DNA of 51,385 nt from Calditrichota bacterium. Its GTDB lineage: Bacteria; Electryoneota; AABM5-125-24; Hatepunaeales; Hatepunaeaceae. Positions 1 to 8,949 of this stretch are shown here, piece after piece. Within the stretch, counting starts at the first letter, position 1. Every line of letters begins with the position of its first letter. The DNA is taken from NCBI GenBank assembly GCA_016867835.1, contig VGIQ01000005.1, forward strand, positions 1 to 51,385, given 5' to 3'. A program made the position numbers and the translations under genes. The notes under the pieces are model-generated. The model had not been told where the DNA came from and did no database searches. It was given only the letters and a program-made list of their open reading frames with translations.

Positions 1-2325
1 GGTTCGAATCCGGACGGTGTAACGAATGACGAGACCTCGCTCTATGTTCTCACGGATGGAGTGGACAAGAGCGACGACCGCCTCACCCGTCTCACCGTGC
101 AGGCTGAAGGCGGCGTTCGGCTTTCGACGCTTTATCATAATTACGGTTCGGTCGTTATCGATGACGAGCGCGGTTGGACGTTATGGGTCTATAACGACGG
201 CGCGCAGGCGGCCGAACTGATCGATATCGAAACGGCGGACGGGAATCCCAACATCTTCATTGCCGAACATTGGCGCTTTCCGCAGCGTATCGCTCCCGGG
301 GATTCAGCCGGTCTTACGATCACCTTCTCACCGGCTTGGGTCGATTCGGTTCACATTCGCTTTGGCCTCACCTTTGACCTTGACCGGGTGACGAACTGGG
401 TCGATCTTCGCGGCAAGGGTGTGCGTCGTCAACGGGATATAATCGTCCCCAACCGGGCGATCGACTTCGGTGTGGTCTATTCCGGTCAGTTCGTCCGCTC
501 CTCGGGAATGCGAACTTTGTTTATCGAGAACAACGGCGGCGAACCACTCACTATTCAATCGATGATCTTCGGTGACGACGAGTTTACCTTCGGCTATTAT
601 CAACTGCCGGTAACGCTTCGCGAACCGGGACTTTACCGTATTCCGATCTTCTTTCGTCCTCGAGCCGCCGGACGCTTCAACAGCACCTTGACGATCTTCT
701 CGGACGACCCCGACTCAGCCCGGATAACGGTGCGACTATCGGGTATGTCCGAATCGCGCAACTATCCCGGTGGAGCGCTGTTATGGTCCACTGAGGTAGG
801 CACAAACAACCTTCCCGGCCAGACAGTTCGAGCCATTCTCGACATCTCGGACATCACCAGCGACAATCTTGCCGACGTGGTCATCGCCGGCAACGACTAT
901 AAGATCGAGAGTTTCCACGCCGCATCATCTCAATCTTCGACCCGGGTTTGGACCTACCGGACCGATCTTAATCCCTGGCGCAGTGGACTGGTGCCGGGGC
1001 CAAGAGCTATATCGGGCGGTGAAGACTGGGATAACGACCGGATCGGAGAGGTTGTCGTCGGTCTGGGCGGGCGGGCGCTTTCGGTCGTTACCCTATCCGG
1101 ACGCACCGGTCAGGAGTTGCGCGTATTCGATACGCACCACTTGCCGGGGGGTGGTGGTGAAGTAAAGATCGTTCAAGCGTACCATGATCTGACCGGGGAC
1201 CGGGTGCGCGACATCTTTGCCGGCTGCGCTGCAGTCAGTGAAGTCAACGCCACTAACGGCGCCTTCGTCATCAACGGGCGGACCGGCCAATTGGCATGGT
1301 TCACCCCGACTACCGGCCGGGTTCGGGACATATTCGAAATCGGGGACGTTTCAGGGGACGAAGTCGTCGATCTTGTGGTAGTCTGCGAAAATGGGGATGT
1401 GTTGGCGCTCGATGGGGCAAGGGGACGGCTTCTTTGGGAAGCGTCGGTCTTCGGCACGATCTGTTCGCAATTCGCGATAAGCGATGTGAACCGCGACGGA
1501 AGCCGGGACGTAACCATCGTTACGACCGCCAGCGGCATCAGTATGTTCAACGGTTCGAACGGTGTCCGGCTATGGCTGGCGGGAGCCGGCGTAAGGGCTT
1601 TCGAACAGATCAACAACGCCGTCCCAATGGATGACGTTAATGGCAACGGCAGCCATGACATTGCCGTTGGTGACGGGGTCGCGTTTGCCCGCGCCATCGA
1701 CGGACGAACCGGTGCCGCAGTCTGGGACACAACGATCAACCTCGGCTCAGCCTGTTGGTCTATTGCAACCATGCAGGACATCGATAACGACGGCAAACGC
1801 GACTTGCTGTTCGGGACTTCAGTCGGCCGCCTTTACGCCATTTCGGCCAGCGGTCGTAACGGACTATGGTCATATAGCAACGTTCAGGAGGGTCATGGTT
1901 TTCGCATAGTCACCGCTACCCGGGACCTGGACGGCAATGGCCAAACCGATGTCGTTGCAGGTATGGAAAACGGCAGCGTTTATTGTTTCGCCGGTTCTTA
2001 TGTCGGACTTGCGGTGCCGGACGTTGAACAGACTCCACTCCAGCCGCAAACCGTGTTACTGAATCCGGCCTGGCCCAATCCCTTCAACGGCAGCGTCAAT
2101 TTGCCGTTATTCCTTGCCGCTCCGGCACCGGCCGAGTTGCGGATCTTCGACCTTGCCGGTCGCGAGGTCTATCGCTACGGACCGATCTTGCTCACTACCG
2201 GTGAGCACCGGCTCACCTGGCCGGGAGTCACGAAAGCCGGACTTCCCGCCGCAAGTGGTTTCTATCTGGTGAGGCTTACAGCAAACGGCAGCGAGGTCGT
2301 TCGTTCGATCGAGTTGATGCGATGA
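1..2325 (+). CDS. T9SS-exported beta-propeller protein with ASH-like domain (5' end outside window)
   Basis: The frame is open to the first base, so the N-terminus lies outside the window; a GTG at 61 is the first start-like codon but is probably internal. Visible order, counted from 61: an immunoglobulin-like ASH/choice-of-anchor region (about residues 125-230, with FGVVYSG and the closing strand RITVRLSGM), then a long propeller with repeated DxNxDG-type calcium loops (DVNRDGSRD, DIDNDGKRD, DLDGNGQTD) of the FG-GAP/VCBS kind, then a C-terminal sorting domain opening at PAWPNPFNG and ending in GFYLVRLTANGSEVVRSIEL. That ending is typical of type IX secretion cargo, so the product is probably exported and surface-anchored or released. 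Its ligand is unknown. It overlaps the next gene by 4 bases, and that gene encodes a second protein of the same class. Confidence 0.85.
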   Translation, partial: GSNPDGVTNDETSLYVLTDGVDKSDDRLTRLTVQAEGGVRLSTLYHNYGSVVIDDERGWTLWVYNDGAQAAELIDIETADGNPNIFIAEHWRFPQRIAPGDSAGLTITFSPAWVDSVHIRFGLTFDLDRVTNWVDLRGKGVRRQRDIIVPNRAIDFGVVYSGQFVRSSGMRTLFIENNGGEPLTIQSMIFGDDEFTFGYYQLPVTLREPGLYRIPIFFRPRAAGRFNSTLTIFSDDPDSARITVRLSGMSESRNYPGGALLWSTEVGTNNLPGQTVRAILDISDITSDNLADVVIAGNDYKIESFHAASSQSSTRVWTYRTDLNPWRSGLVPGPRAISGGEDWDNDRIGEVVVGLGGRALSVVTLSGRTGQELRVFDTHHLPGGGGEVKIVQAYHDLTGDRVRDIFAGCAAVSEVNATNGAFVINGRTGQLAWFTPTTGRVRDIFEIGDVSGDEVVDLVVVCENGDVLALDGARGRLLWEASVFGTICSQFAISDVNRDGSRDVTIVTTASGISMFNGSNGVRLWLAGAGVRAFEQINNAVPMDDVNGNGSHDIAVGDGVAFARAIDGRTGAAVWDTTINLGSACWSIATMQDIDNDGKRDLLFGTSVGRLYAISASGRNGLWSYSNVQEGHGFRIVTATRDLDGNGQTDVVAGMENGSVYCFAGSYVGLAVPDVEQTPLQPQTVLLNPAWPNPFNGSVNLPLFLAAPAPAELRIFDLAGREVYRYGPILLTTGEHRLTWPGVTKAGLPAASGFYLVRLTANGSEVVRSIELMR

Positions 2326-4151
2326 CGAGCCTGAAATTGAAAGTACTGAGAATCGTGCTGCTCTGCGCCGTTATGGGCGTTGGCCTGAGTTCTTTGGTCC
2401 TGGCCGAGCCGTCGAATATGTTCCCTCGCACGGATGATCCTGAACTCTGGGGCTTTTATATTGTTGATAGCCCGACATTGCCCCGGAGAGACGATCCGGA
2501 CCGGGTCGGCTTTCTCTTTGGCTGGCCGCGTCAGATGTCAGCCGAAACGCCTGCCTGGGGGCGAACGCCGACGCTGCTCGACATCGATGCCAACGGCGAC
2601 CTGGAGGTTGGTGCGATGAGCGGAGACTTGAAACTGCACATCTATCAGCACGACGGCGCCTATTATCCCGGCTTTCCAACCCGACAGCACTTCGGAGGCC
2701 GTCCGCAGGCTTGGGTTAACCCCAATCATCCGATCACAACGGCAGTCGGGGAGTTCGATGGCAACGGCCGGCTCGATCAAGGCTGGTGTGCCGACATCGG
2801 CTTTCTGCACATTACTGGCGAGTCAGGCGACGAACCGCATCCCTATCCTCTTGACCTGGGGCGTAATCTGCGCTTTGGCTTGCCGGGGATGATCGATCTG
2901 GAAGGTAACAACCGGGTCGAGGTCGTCTTCCATCGCTATCATGCATCGCTCGACTCTCAACGGGCGCTGCTCGACGTTGTCAATGACGAAGGTACCTCGC
3001 TTGAAGGCTGGCCAGTGGCTTATGAAGGCGGGAGCAATTCATCGCCGGCAGTGGGGGATATCGATGGCGACGGCCGAATGGACATTGTGATTGGGTCGCG
3101 GCGCAGCGGCAATGCTTTGGGTGGAGTTTGGGCTTTCCGGCAGGATGGAGTCCGGCTGGGAGGCTTTCCGGTGCGGAGGTATGAGACTATTGGGGGTCCA
3201 ATTGCGCTCGCCGATTTAGACCGCGACGGACGGCTTGAGATTATCCTTTGGGCGCAACTGGCCGACAGCACGCGAGGCGGCATTTTTGCTTTTAACTATC
3301 GCGGTGAAGTTGCCGAAGGCTTCCCGGCGATTACCCGGAGTGGTCATCCAACCGGGTCGGTGGCGATTGCCGATATGGACGGCGATCGCTCGCCGGAAAT
3401 CGCCTTCGGAACCTTCGATCCCGAGCGAGGTGCGCAGATCTACGTCTGGAATGCCGGCGGACGTCTCCTGAATGGCTACCCAGTGACGCTCGGAGGTCCT
3501 GCCGTCGTAGGCTCGGTGATCCTTGCCGATGTGAGTGGCGACCGCCTGGCCGATGTGATAGCAGCGGTGGCTCCCACCGAAGGCGGACAAGGCCACATTG
3601 CTGCTTTCGATATGCACGGTCGTCCCGTAGAGGGATTTCCCATCTCCCTTGTGGAGTGGGGTGGAGGTGCACTCGCCGGAACGCCGACCGTCGGTGACCT
3701 CAACCGTGATGGCAGCAACGACTTGATGGCCGTTACCATTTCCGGCCGGTTATTGGCTTGGAACACTCCCGGCGCACCGGCGGCAGACGAATGGCCGACC
3801 GAGCGCGGCTCGATGGCGCGATTGGGACTCCGTCCCGCAGACTTTCCCCGTGCCGTCGGGTCCGAAGGTCGAAGCACGTTGCCGACGCGCTCTTCGCTTA
3901 AGGTGGCTCCCAATCCCTTCAACGGTTTTGCGACGATAAGCCTGACCCTCACCCGACCGGAGGAAGCCGGCTTGCGTATCTATGACGTTTCCGGACGGCT
4001 CTGCAGCAGGCTCGACTATGGGCGTCTTGCTTCGGGAGTGCATCGCTTGACGCTCGACGTGCGACAGACCGGACTCACGCCCGGAATCTACTATTTACGC
4101 TGGGGACAAGGGAGCGCACCTTTGACCGAGACCCTGCTCTACCTGCCGTAA
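2322..4151 (+). CDS. T9SS-exported FG-GAP repeat beta-propeller protein
   Basis: A 609-residue protein with a Sec signal peptide (basic start, then a hydrophobic stretch ending near VLAEPS). The body is a propeller built from FG-GAP/VCBS repeats, each with an acidic calcium-type loop (DIDANGDLE, DIDGDGRMD, DLDRDGRLE, DMDGDRSPE, DLNRDGSND). The last 75 residues form a type IX secretion sorting domain beginning VAPNPFNGFA and including LRIYDVSGR and LTPGIYYLRW. Similarity of plan to the upstream gene and the ATGA overlap suggest a co-transcribed pair of exported proteins, possibly for adhesion or polymer binding. No catalytic motif was seen. Confidence 0.85.
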   Translation: MTSLKLKVLRIVLLCAVMGVGLSSLVLAEPSNMFPRTDDPELWGFYIVDSPTLPRRDDPDRVGFLFGWPRQMSAETPAWGRTPTLLDIDANGDLEVGAMSGDLKLHIYQHDGAYYPGFPTRQHFGGRPQAWVNPNHPITTAVGEFDGNGRLDQGWCADIGFLHITGESGDEPHPYPLDLGRNLRFGLPGMIDLEGNNRVEVVFHRYHASLDSQRALLDVVNDEGTSLEGWPVAYEGGSNSSPAVGDIDGDGRMDIVIGSRRSGNALGGVWAFRQDGVRLGGFPVRRYETIGGPIALADLDRDGRLEIILWAQLADSTRGGIFAFNYRGEVAEGFPAITRSGHPTGSVAIADMDGDRSPEIAFGTFDPERGAQIYVWNAGGRLLNGYPVTLGGPAVVGSVILADVSGDRLADVIAAVAPTEGGQGHIAAFDMHGRPVEGFPISLVEWGGGALAGTPTVGDLNRDGSNDLMAVTISGRLLAWNTPGAPAADEWPTERGSMARLGLRPADFPRAVGSEGRSTLPTRSSLKVAPNPFNGFATISLTLTRPEEAGLRIYDVSGRLCSRLDYGRLASGVHRLTLDVRQTGLTPGIYYLRWGQGSAPLTETLLYLP

Positions 4152-4195
4152 TGCTATCAAGTGAGTTGCCATACAATGCGCCGGTTGTTGCGCTC

Positions 4196-4225
4196 TTGCG
4201 CCACCGGCGCTTTCGTTTCTATATT
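4196..4225 (+). promoter_or_regulatory. Possible sigma-70-type promoter upstream of the TPR lipoprotein
   Basis: A TTGCGC box (4196-4201), an 18-base spacer and a TATATT box (4220-4225) lie about 50 bases before the lipoprotein start. The match is moderate and the site is called by eye only. Confidence 0.35.
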
Positions 4226-4273
4226 CTCCCCATCCGGTTTCGCCGGAGTATCCTGCAAAACGACTCTGTTCAC

Positions 4274-4738
4274 ATGAAGAAAGGATTCCCTGTGGGTCGA
4301 TCGGGTAACCTGACCACGATGGCTGCCGCACTTCTGATCTTGCTGGCCGGTATGGCCGGTTGCGGCGGTAAGAAGCAGTCAAGCGACGAAGCCGCACTTG
4401 AACTTTTCGCCCAGGCGCAGGAACTGCAGAAGGAGGAGAAGTTTTCTGATGCGGTGCGCATCTATCGCCAGATCGTGCGCGATCACAGTTCGACCCGCCA
4501 GGGGATCAACTCGCAGTTTATGATCGGCTATATTTATGCCAATCATATCCGGGATCTCGAGCAAGCGCGCATCGAACTTAGCCGGTTCATCGAGAAGTAT
4601 GGCTCTACGGCGGACTCAGGTTTGGTAGCAGGCGCGAGGTTCGAATTGGAATACCTCGGAAAGAACATCGACGAGATACCGATTCTCTCAACGATGGGGA
4701 CCGCTGAGAGCGGCGTCGATACCGCCGACGGAAGGTAA
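4274..4738 (+). CDS. Tetratricopeptide lipoprotein (YfiO/TolA-binding-like)
   Basis: About 154 residues. A short N-region and hydrophobic stretch end in the lipobox LAGMAGC, so the mature protein should be lipid-anchored at the envelope. The rest is helical TPR sequence (ALELFAQAQELQKEEKFSDA and an IYRQIVRDH second helix), similar in style to BamD/YbgF tail regions but far shorter. The frame extends up to 4151, but that would put 41 extra residues before the signal peptide. ATG 4274 has no ribosome site, whereas GTG 4292 has AAGGA six bases ahead and would still leave a complete signal peptide, so 4292 is a serious alternative. Function beyond a scaffold role cannot be read. Confidence 0.75.
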   Translation: MKKGFPVGRSGNLTTMAAALLILLAGMAGCGGKKQSSDEAALELFAQAQELQKEEKFSDAVRIYRQIVRDHSSTRQGINSQFMIGYIYANHIRDLEQARIELSRFIEKYGSTADSGLVAGARFELEYLGKNIDEIPILSTMGTAESGVDTADGR

Positions 4739-4766
4739 CGGCATTCGGAGGGGGGGTGAGAGTAGT

Positions 4767-4799
4767 AAGGGGCTGTCCCGAAGATCGGGACAGCCCCTT
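4767..4799. terminator. Bidirectional hairpin terminator
   Basis: Arms AAGGGGCTGTCCCG and CGGGACAGCCCCTT pair across a five-base loop, in the gap between a plus-strand gene and a converging minus-strand gene, so it can serve both. Confidence 0.75.
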
Positions 4800-4834
4800 C
4801 GTTTCTGCGGCCTGGGAGCAGCAGATCGGACTGA

Positions 4835-5503
4835 CTATCGGCGGCCGGCTTGCAACGTGATCTCGACTTCCTCGGTCTCATCCTGAATAACCTCGGCGCG
4901 AGCACGACCGATGCCGACACCGCGCAGACCGGCGGTTACGACATAGTTGCCGACCGGGATGTTCTCAAAGGAAATCTGGCCATTTGCGTCGGTCTCACCG
5001 TGGAAGTGGGCACGAATCATGCCCCGGCGATGAAGCCTAACCGGCATCACGATGACGCGGGCGCCTTCAACGGCATTGCCTTCGGCATCGAGAACCGTGA
5101 TTGCGATGTCACCAGTTACGACGTCGCCGCCGCCACCACCACCGCCACCGCCGCCGCCCATATGGCCCTGCAGACGGAGTTCGACGTTCAGGTCGGCATC
5201 AGCTACTCGTAGTTCAGCGCGAGCGCCACCGGCTACGCGATGCATTGCCATGATGATGTAATTGCCGGACGGCACAGCACGGAACCCGAAGCGGCCTTCA
5301 CCATCGGTTTCTGCACGGGCAACGAAAGGACGCATATTGCGGCCCATCATCATGCCCTGAATCGTCACCTGCGCTCCCGCTACGGCAGCGCCGTCAGCGT
5401 CGAGCACGACTCCGTTGACGGCCGCGTCCGCGAACGCCGGCATCGCCGAAAAGCCGAGCACGAAGCCCAAGGCTACGATGGTTAGAATCTTGATCCCCTT
5501 CAT
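4835..5503 (-). CDS. Exported protein with two carboxypeptidase regulatory-like (Ig-fold) domains
   Basis: A 222-residue protein with a clean signal peptide (residues 1-25, MKGIKILTIVALGF then a hydrophobic core ending AMPAFADA). Two repeats of the transthyretin-like CarboxypepD_reg fold follow: VNGVVLDADGAAVAGAQVTI with GRFGFRAVPSGNYIIMA, and later ITVLDAEGNAVEGARVIV with GQISFENIPVGNYVVTAGL. A run of eleven glycines (about residues 117-127) links them. Such domains are common in surface and periplasmic proteins of this superphylum and bind other proteins or sugars; no catalytic domain accompanies them here. An AGGGAGA ribosome site precedes the ATG. It is monocistronic and converges on the lipoprotein gene. 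Confidence 0.8.
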   Translation of the reverse strand: MKGIKILTIVALGFVLGFSAMPAFADAAVNGVVLDADGAAVAGAQVTIQGMMMGRNMRPFVARAETDGEGRFGFRAVPSGNYIIMAMHRVAGGARAELRVADADLNVELRLQGHMGGGGGGGGGGGDVVTGDIAITVLDAEGNAVEGARVIVMPVRLHRRGMIRAHFHGETDANGQISFENIPVGNYVVTAGLRGVGIGRARAEVIQDETEEVEITLQAGRR

Positions 5504-5981
5504 AATGTCTCCCTTGTGGTTGTGTTAGGTTGAACTATTGCTCTGCGGGTTGCTTCAACAGAGGTTGAATGCTTTCGGTTTGACTTTTCGCAAAGGGTAT
5601 GCCAACTCGAAATCAGGCACAAATACGCCTTGAAGTCTGCGCTTCCCTGCGAAGGTTGTGCTGCCTGCTGTGAACGCTGTTCGCACCAGCATGACTACAG
5701 TCCAGTTTTTCAGGCTCATATTGGCCGGTCATTGAAGCCCCTGGCTTCAGGATACTTGACACTGCTCACTCGCGTTTCCATATTGTTATAAGCATTTGCG
5801 TTCAGTAGGACAGACATTCTTGTCTGTCCGTGCTTGTCTGTCCGTGCTTCCGACGGCAGTTTGCTATCCATGTGTAGGACAGACAAGAATGTCTCTCCTA
5901 CTGAAAACGTGTCCGACTGAATGCAAATTGGTATTACATACCGGCATTGCCGGATCAATAGAACTACGTTGGAGGTGCCTC
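5504..5981. other. Non-coding gap between two divergent genes
   Basis: 478 bases without a convincing gene. It holds the 5' region of the minus-strand gene, a large inverted repeat at 5801-5905 and the leader of sdhC. Open frames across the repeat (for example 5716-5958 minus) only read through the palindrome and have no domain likeness. Confidence 0.6.
5801..5905. repeat. Inverted repeat made of two hairpins (dispersed palindromic element, copy 1)
   Basis: Left arm 5801-5829 and right arm 5877-5905 are reverse complements over 29 bases with one mismatch, separated by 47 bases. Each arm is also palindromic by itself around GACATTCTTGTC or GACAAGAATGTC. The element therefore can fold as two short hairpins or one long one. 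A related copy lies at 18381-18437. Confidence 0.8.
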
Positions 5982-6446
5982 TTGCACTACAAATGGAAGA
6001 CCGGGATGCTGGCTTGGGTCCTCTTCCGGGTAACCGGGCTGGCTCTGGTCGGTTATCTTGCGATGCACATCATCGTTATTAGCAATCTACACGACCCCGC
6101 CAAGTTCGACGAGACGATGCGGTTTCTCGGCTCCTGGCAGTTCCGGGTGCTCGAAATCGGCCTTTTCTTCATCGTCCTCTATCACGCACTTAACGGCGTC
6201 CGTATCTTTATCGTTGACTTCTGGGGCGGAGCCGTCCATCAGGCAAAACTCTTCTGGGGGCTGGCGACTCTCGGAGTGATCCTCTTTGCCGCCGGCACCT
6301 ATCCGATGCTCTCCCATGCCCTCTATTGGAAGGACGTCCAGAGTGGCAAAATTGAGCATCACGGATCCGGCTACGGCGGTGCCGGGCAACCGGTGAACAA
6401 GTCTGTTGCTGCAGGCTCAACGTCGCAGGAGGCCAAAGATGACTAA
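5982..6446 (+). CDS. sdhC: Succinate dehydrogenase membrane subunit C (cytochrome b)
   Basis: A 154-residue integral membrane subunit with three predicted helices. The likely start is TTG 5982, because GGAGGT sits five bases ahead of it; the upstream extension of the frame only translates the palindromic repeat. Helix I carries LFRVTG...YLAMHI, helix II ends in LYHALNGVRIFIVDF, which contains a His in the position typical for heme ligation, and helix III is WGLATLGVILFAAG. The subunit anchors the dehydrogenase and passes electrons to quinone. It overlaps sdhD by eight bases and is followed by sdhA, but sdhB is absent here and lies 4.7 kb downstream. Confidence 0.85.
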   Translation: MHYKWKTGMLAWVLFRVTGLALVGYLAMHIIVISNLHDPAKFDETMRFLGSWQFRVLEIGLFFIVLYHALNGVRIFIVDFWGGAVHQAKLFWGLATLGVILFAAGTYPMLSHALYWKDVQSGKIEHHGSGYGGAGQPVNKSVAAGSTSQEAKDD

Positions 6447-6813
6447 CCGCGACCGCGGACTCGGCTCTGGCGGAGCCTTTCATTGGTTCTTCCAACGGAT
6501 CACCGGCGCAGTCCTCCTGATCGCGCTCCTGCTTCACTTCTGGGTCCTCCATTTCTTCCCGCCCGATCACGGCAACATCACCTACGAGACGGTGATGGCG
6601 CGCCTGCAGCATCCACTTTGGAGAACCATCGACCTCCTCTTTCTGGTAGTCGGCCTCTATCACGGAATGAACGGCGTAGTGCTCGTCGTTCACGACTATG
6701 TCCGCGCCAAAGGCTGGCGGATGGCAATTGTCGGGGCGCTCTGGGTGGCTACGATCGTTTTCCTTATTGTCGGGTCGATGACCATCCTCGGCCTCGCGGG
6801 AGGTAGAGCCTAA
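6439..6813 (+). CDS. sdhD: Succinate dehydrogenase membrane subunit D
   Basis: A 124-residue membrane subunit with three helices. ATG 6439 has AGGAGG six bases upstream. It shows [20 protein letters not shown] and [15 protein letters not shown], resembling the sister subunit SdhC and consistent with a two-subunit, probably diheme anchor. Histidines in the first and second helices are candidate heme ligands. Its stop overlaps the sdhA start (TAATG), so the two are translationally coupled. Whether the quinone is menaquinone or ubiquinone cannot be told from this subunit alone. Confidence 0.85.
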   Translation: MTNRDRGLGSGGAFHWFFQRITGAVLLIALLLHFWVLHFFPPDHGNITYETVMARLQHPLWRTIDLLFLVVGLYHGMNGVVLVVHDYVRAKGWRMAIVGALWVATIVFLIVGSMTILGLAGGRA

Positions 6814-8561
6814 TGGCTGATGTGATGATCCACAAGTTCGACGCCGTCGTAATCGGCGCCGGGCTGGCCGGTCTTAGAGCCGCGCTGGAACTGTCGCGCC
6901 ACTTCGGAACCGCCTGCATCACCAAGGTCTTTCCGACGCGGTCGCATTCAGGGGCCGCTCAAGGCGGAATCGCCGCCTCGCTCGGCAACCTTGACGACGA
7001 TAACTGGGAGTTCCATATGTTCGACACCGTCAAAGGGTCGGACTACCTGGGCGACCAGGATGCCATCGAGCAGATGGTGCGCGAAGCTCCTGACGTCGTG
7101 ATCGACCTTGAGCACCTTGGAGTGCCCTTCAGCCGGACGCCGGAGGGCCGTATCGCCCAGCGTATGTTCGGCGGACATACCCTCAACTACGGCGAAAAGC
7201 CGGCACTTCGAGCATGTTACTCTGCCGACTATACCGGGCACGTCGTTCTGCACACGCTCTACGAACAGACCATCAAGCACCACACGCGGTTCTTCAGCGA
7301 ATTTCAGGCCCTGGCGCTCCTGATCGAGAATGACACCTGTGTCGGCTGCGTGGCTTGGGATATACGAAATGGCGGACTGCACGTCTTCCACTGCCGGGTT
7401 CTGGTAATGGGGACGGGCGGCTATGGTCGGGCTTTCAAGATCACTTCGAACGCCCACGCCAACACCGGCGACGGGCTCGGTCTGGTGATGCGCCAGGGAC
7501 TTCCGCTGCAGGATATGGAGTTCGTCCAGTTCCATCCGACCGGCCTCTGGAAGCAGGGCATATTGGTAACCGAGGGCGCCCGCGGCGAAGGCGGTTATCT
7601 CCTCAACAAGGACAACGAGCGCTTCATGCAGCGCTATGCCCCCAAGTTGATGGAACTGGCGCCGCGCGACATGGTCTCGCGCTCAATGCAGCAGGAGATC
7701 GATGAAGGCCGGGGCTTGCCCGGCAGCGAGTTTGGCGATTACATCCTGCTCGACCTCCGGCACCTCGGCAAGGAGAAGATCCTCGAGCGCCTGCCCCAGA
7801 TTCACGATCTGGCGATGAACTTTTCCGGCGTCGATTGCTTCACCGAGCCGATCCCGATCCAACCTACGGCGCACTACTCGATGGGCGGCATCCCGGTCGA
7901 TAACGGCTGCCATGTGCTGAAAAACGGCAGACTCGCGCGGATCACCGGGCTATACGCCGCCGGGGAGTGCTCGTGCGTCTCAGTGCATGGCGCCAACCGG
8001 CTTGGCTGCAACTCGCTGCTGGAGGCGGTTACCTTTGGCCGGTTTGCTGGCCGGTCGGCGCTCGCCGATTTGCCGCATATCCAGTGGAGCGACCTGCCGA
8101 AGAGTCCACGCGAGCAGGCTCAGGAAGAGGTAAGCCGCCTCCTGTCGGCGAACGGTTCCGAAAAGGTGGCTAACATCCGGGCTGAACTGCAGGCTTCGAT
8201 GACGGCGCGATGCGGCGTCTTTCGCAACGGGACCGACCTGGCTGCGCAACTGGCGTTCGTGAGCGATCTTCAAGATCGCTTCCGGCGAATCCGCCTTGAC
8301 GACAAAGGGATGATCTTCAACACCGACCTGATGGAAGCCATCGAGTTGGGGCATCTGCTCGAGTTCGCCGAGGTGATCGTTTCCGGAGCGTTAGGCAGGG
8401 AGGAGTCGCGTGGAGCTCACTCCCGAAAGGACTTCCCCAAGCGCGACGACGGCAACTGGCTAAAGCACACGCTTGCCTGGCGCCGGCCTGAGGGCGGGAT
8501 CGAGTTCGATTGGCGTCCGGTGGTGATCTCGCGGTTTGAGCCGAAAGAGAGAGTATATTAG
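6813..8561 (+). CDS. sdhA: Succinate dehydrogenase flavoprotein subunit
   Basis: 582 residues, the usual length. It oxidises succinate to fumarate and passes electrons through FAD to SdhB. The N-terminus has the dinucleotide fold [16 protein letters not shown] (residues 11-26) and the covalent-FAD segment [10 protein letters not shown] with His45, as in E. coli SdhA. Also present are QFHPTGLW, the catalytic-loop region [21 protein letters not shown] and the C-terminal [16 protein letters not shown]. The first gene in the family operon that is missing is sdhB, which lies beyond the accessory island. A hairpin with a T run follows the stop codon within four bases. Confidence 0.95.
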   Translation: MADVMIHKFDAVVIGAGLAGLRAALELSRHFGTACITKVFPTRSHSGAAQGGIAASLGNLDDDNWEFHMFDTVKGSDYLGDQDAIEQMVREAPDVVIDLEHLGVPFSRTPEGRIAQRMFGGHTLNYGEKPALRACYSADYTGHVVLHTLYEQTIKHHTRFFSEFQALALLIENDTCVGCVAWDIRNGGLHVFHCRVLVMGTGGYGRAFKITSNAHANTGDGLGLVMRQGLPLQDMEFVQFHPTGLWKQGILVTEGARGEGGYLLNKDNERFMQRYAPKLMELAPRDMVSRSMQQEIDEGRGLPGSEFGDYILLDLRHLGKEKILERLPQIHDLAMNFSGVDCFTEPIPIQPTAHYSMGGIPVDNGCHVLKNGRLARITGLYAAGECSCVSVHGANRLGCNSLLEAVTFGRFAGRSALADLPHIQWSDLPKSPREQAQEEVSRLLSANGSEKVANIRAELQASMTARCGVFRNGTDLAAQLAFVSDLQDRFRRIRLDDKGMIFNTDLMEAIELGHLLEFAEVIVSGALGREESRGAHSRKDFPKRDDGNWLKHTLAWRRPEGGIEFDWRPVVISRFEPKERVY

Positions 8562-8562
8562 T

Positions 8563-8588
8563 AGGACAGGTTTCCGAACCTGTCTTTT
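8563..8588 (+). terminator. Hairpin terminator immediately after sdhA
   Basis: GACAGGTTT and AACCTGTC form the stem, with CCG as the loop, followed by TTTT. It begins three bases after the sdhA stop. The GTAGGACAG core resembles the arms of the dispersed palindromes at 5801 and 18381, so it may be a related element acting as terminator. It implies that sdhCDA transcription ends here. Confidence 0.65.
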
Positions 8589-8620
8589 CCACGCGGGCGG
8601 GAATGTATCTGAGAAGCATC

Positions 8621-8649
8621 GTCATTCTCGCGCGGGTGGGAATCCAGAT
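8621..8649 (-). repeat. Short dispersed repeat, left copy
   Basis: Read on the minus strand this 29-base stretch matches 11834-11863 at about 25 of 29 positions; both carry ATCTGGATTCCC at one end and GAATGAC at the other. The two copies face opposite ways around the first part of the accessory island. Confidence 0.7.
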
Positions 8650-8709
8650 GGACTGGCTAATCTCAATGCCGGATCACGTTGAGTCCGGCACATTTCAAAG
8701 GAGGTTACG

Positions 8710-8883
8710 ATGGCTAAAGGCGGCAGCAGTTCCGGCGGTGGCAAAGGCTCTGGCGGCGGCGGCGGAAAGGGAGGCGGTAGTGGAGGTGGAGGAGGAAAAG
8801 GTGGTGGGCAAGGTCCGGGTGGAAACTGGCCAAGCTCCACTGGAAAACCCTCAGGCGGTGGACGCAATCCTGGCCCGAAGTGA
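8710..8883 (+). CDS. Small glycine-rich protein
   Basis: A 57-residue frame with an unusually good ribosome site (AAAGGAGG, five bases before ATG). The first 36 residues are almost only Gly, Ser and Lys (starting MAKGGSSSGGGKG), then a less repetitive tail NWPSSTGKPSGGGRNPGPK. The protein is basic and probably disordered. I recognise no family with certainty. A strong hairpin terminator starts eleven bases after the stop, so the gene looks like a complete single-gene unit, which argues against a chance frame. It could bind nucleic acid, but that is only inferred from charge. Confidence 0.6.
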   Translation: MAKGGSSSGGGKGSGGGGGKGGGSGGGGGKGGGQGPGGNWPSSTGKPSGGGRNPGPK

Positions 8884-8894
8884 ATGGAATGGGG

Positions 8895-8919
8895 AAGGGC
8901 GGGTGTCATGCCCGCCCTT
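8895..8919 (+). terminator. Hairpin terminator after the glycine-rich gene
   Basis: AAGGGCGGG and CCCGCCCTT pair perfectly around the loop TGTCATG, between the Gly-rich gene and hicB. Confidence 0.75.
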
Positions 8920-8949
8920 TGCCCCAATCAACAGTGTAAGGACGACGTA

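Noticed and set aside
1173-1796. 207-codon minus-strand frame inside the first propeller gene
   Set aside because: It is a shadow of repeated calcium-loop codons on the other strand.
5100-5160. GCC/GGT-rich run as a microsatellite or CRISPR-like repeat
   Set aside because: It encodes the poly-glycine linker of a real exported protein; there are no spacers.
5716-5958. 80-codon minus-strand frame before sdhC
   Set aside because: It only translates the inverted repeat and shows no domain or ribosome site.
5796-5981. N-terminal extension of SdhC
   Set aside because: It reads through the palindrome; TTG 5982 has a proper GGAGGT site and the family's usual start.
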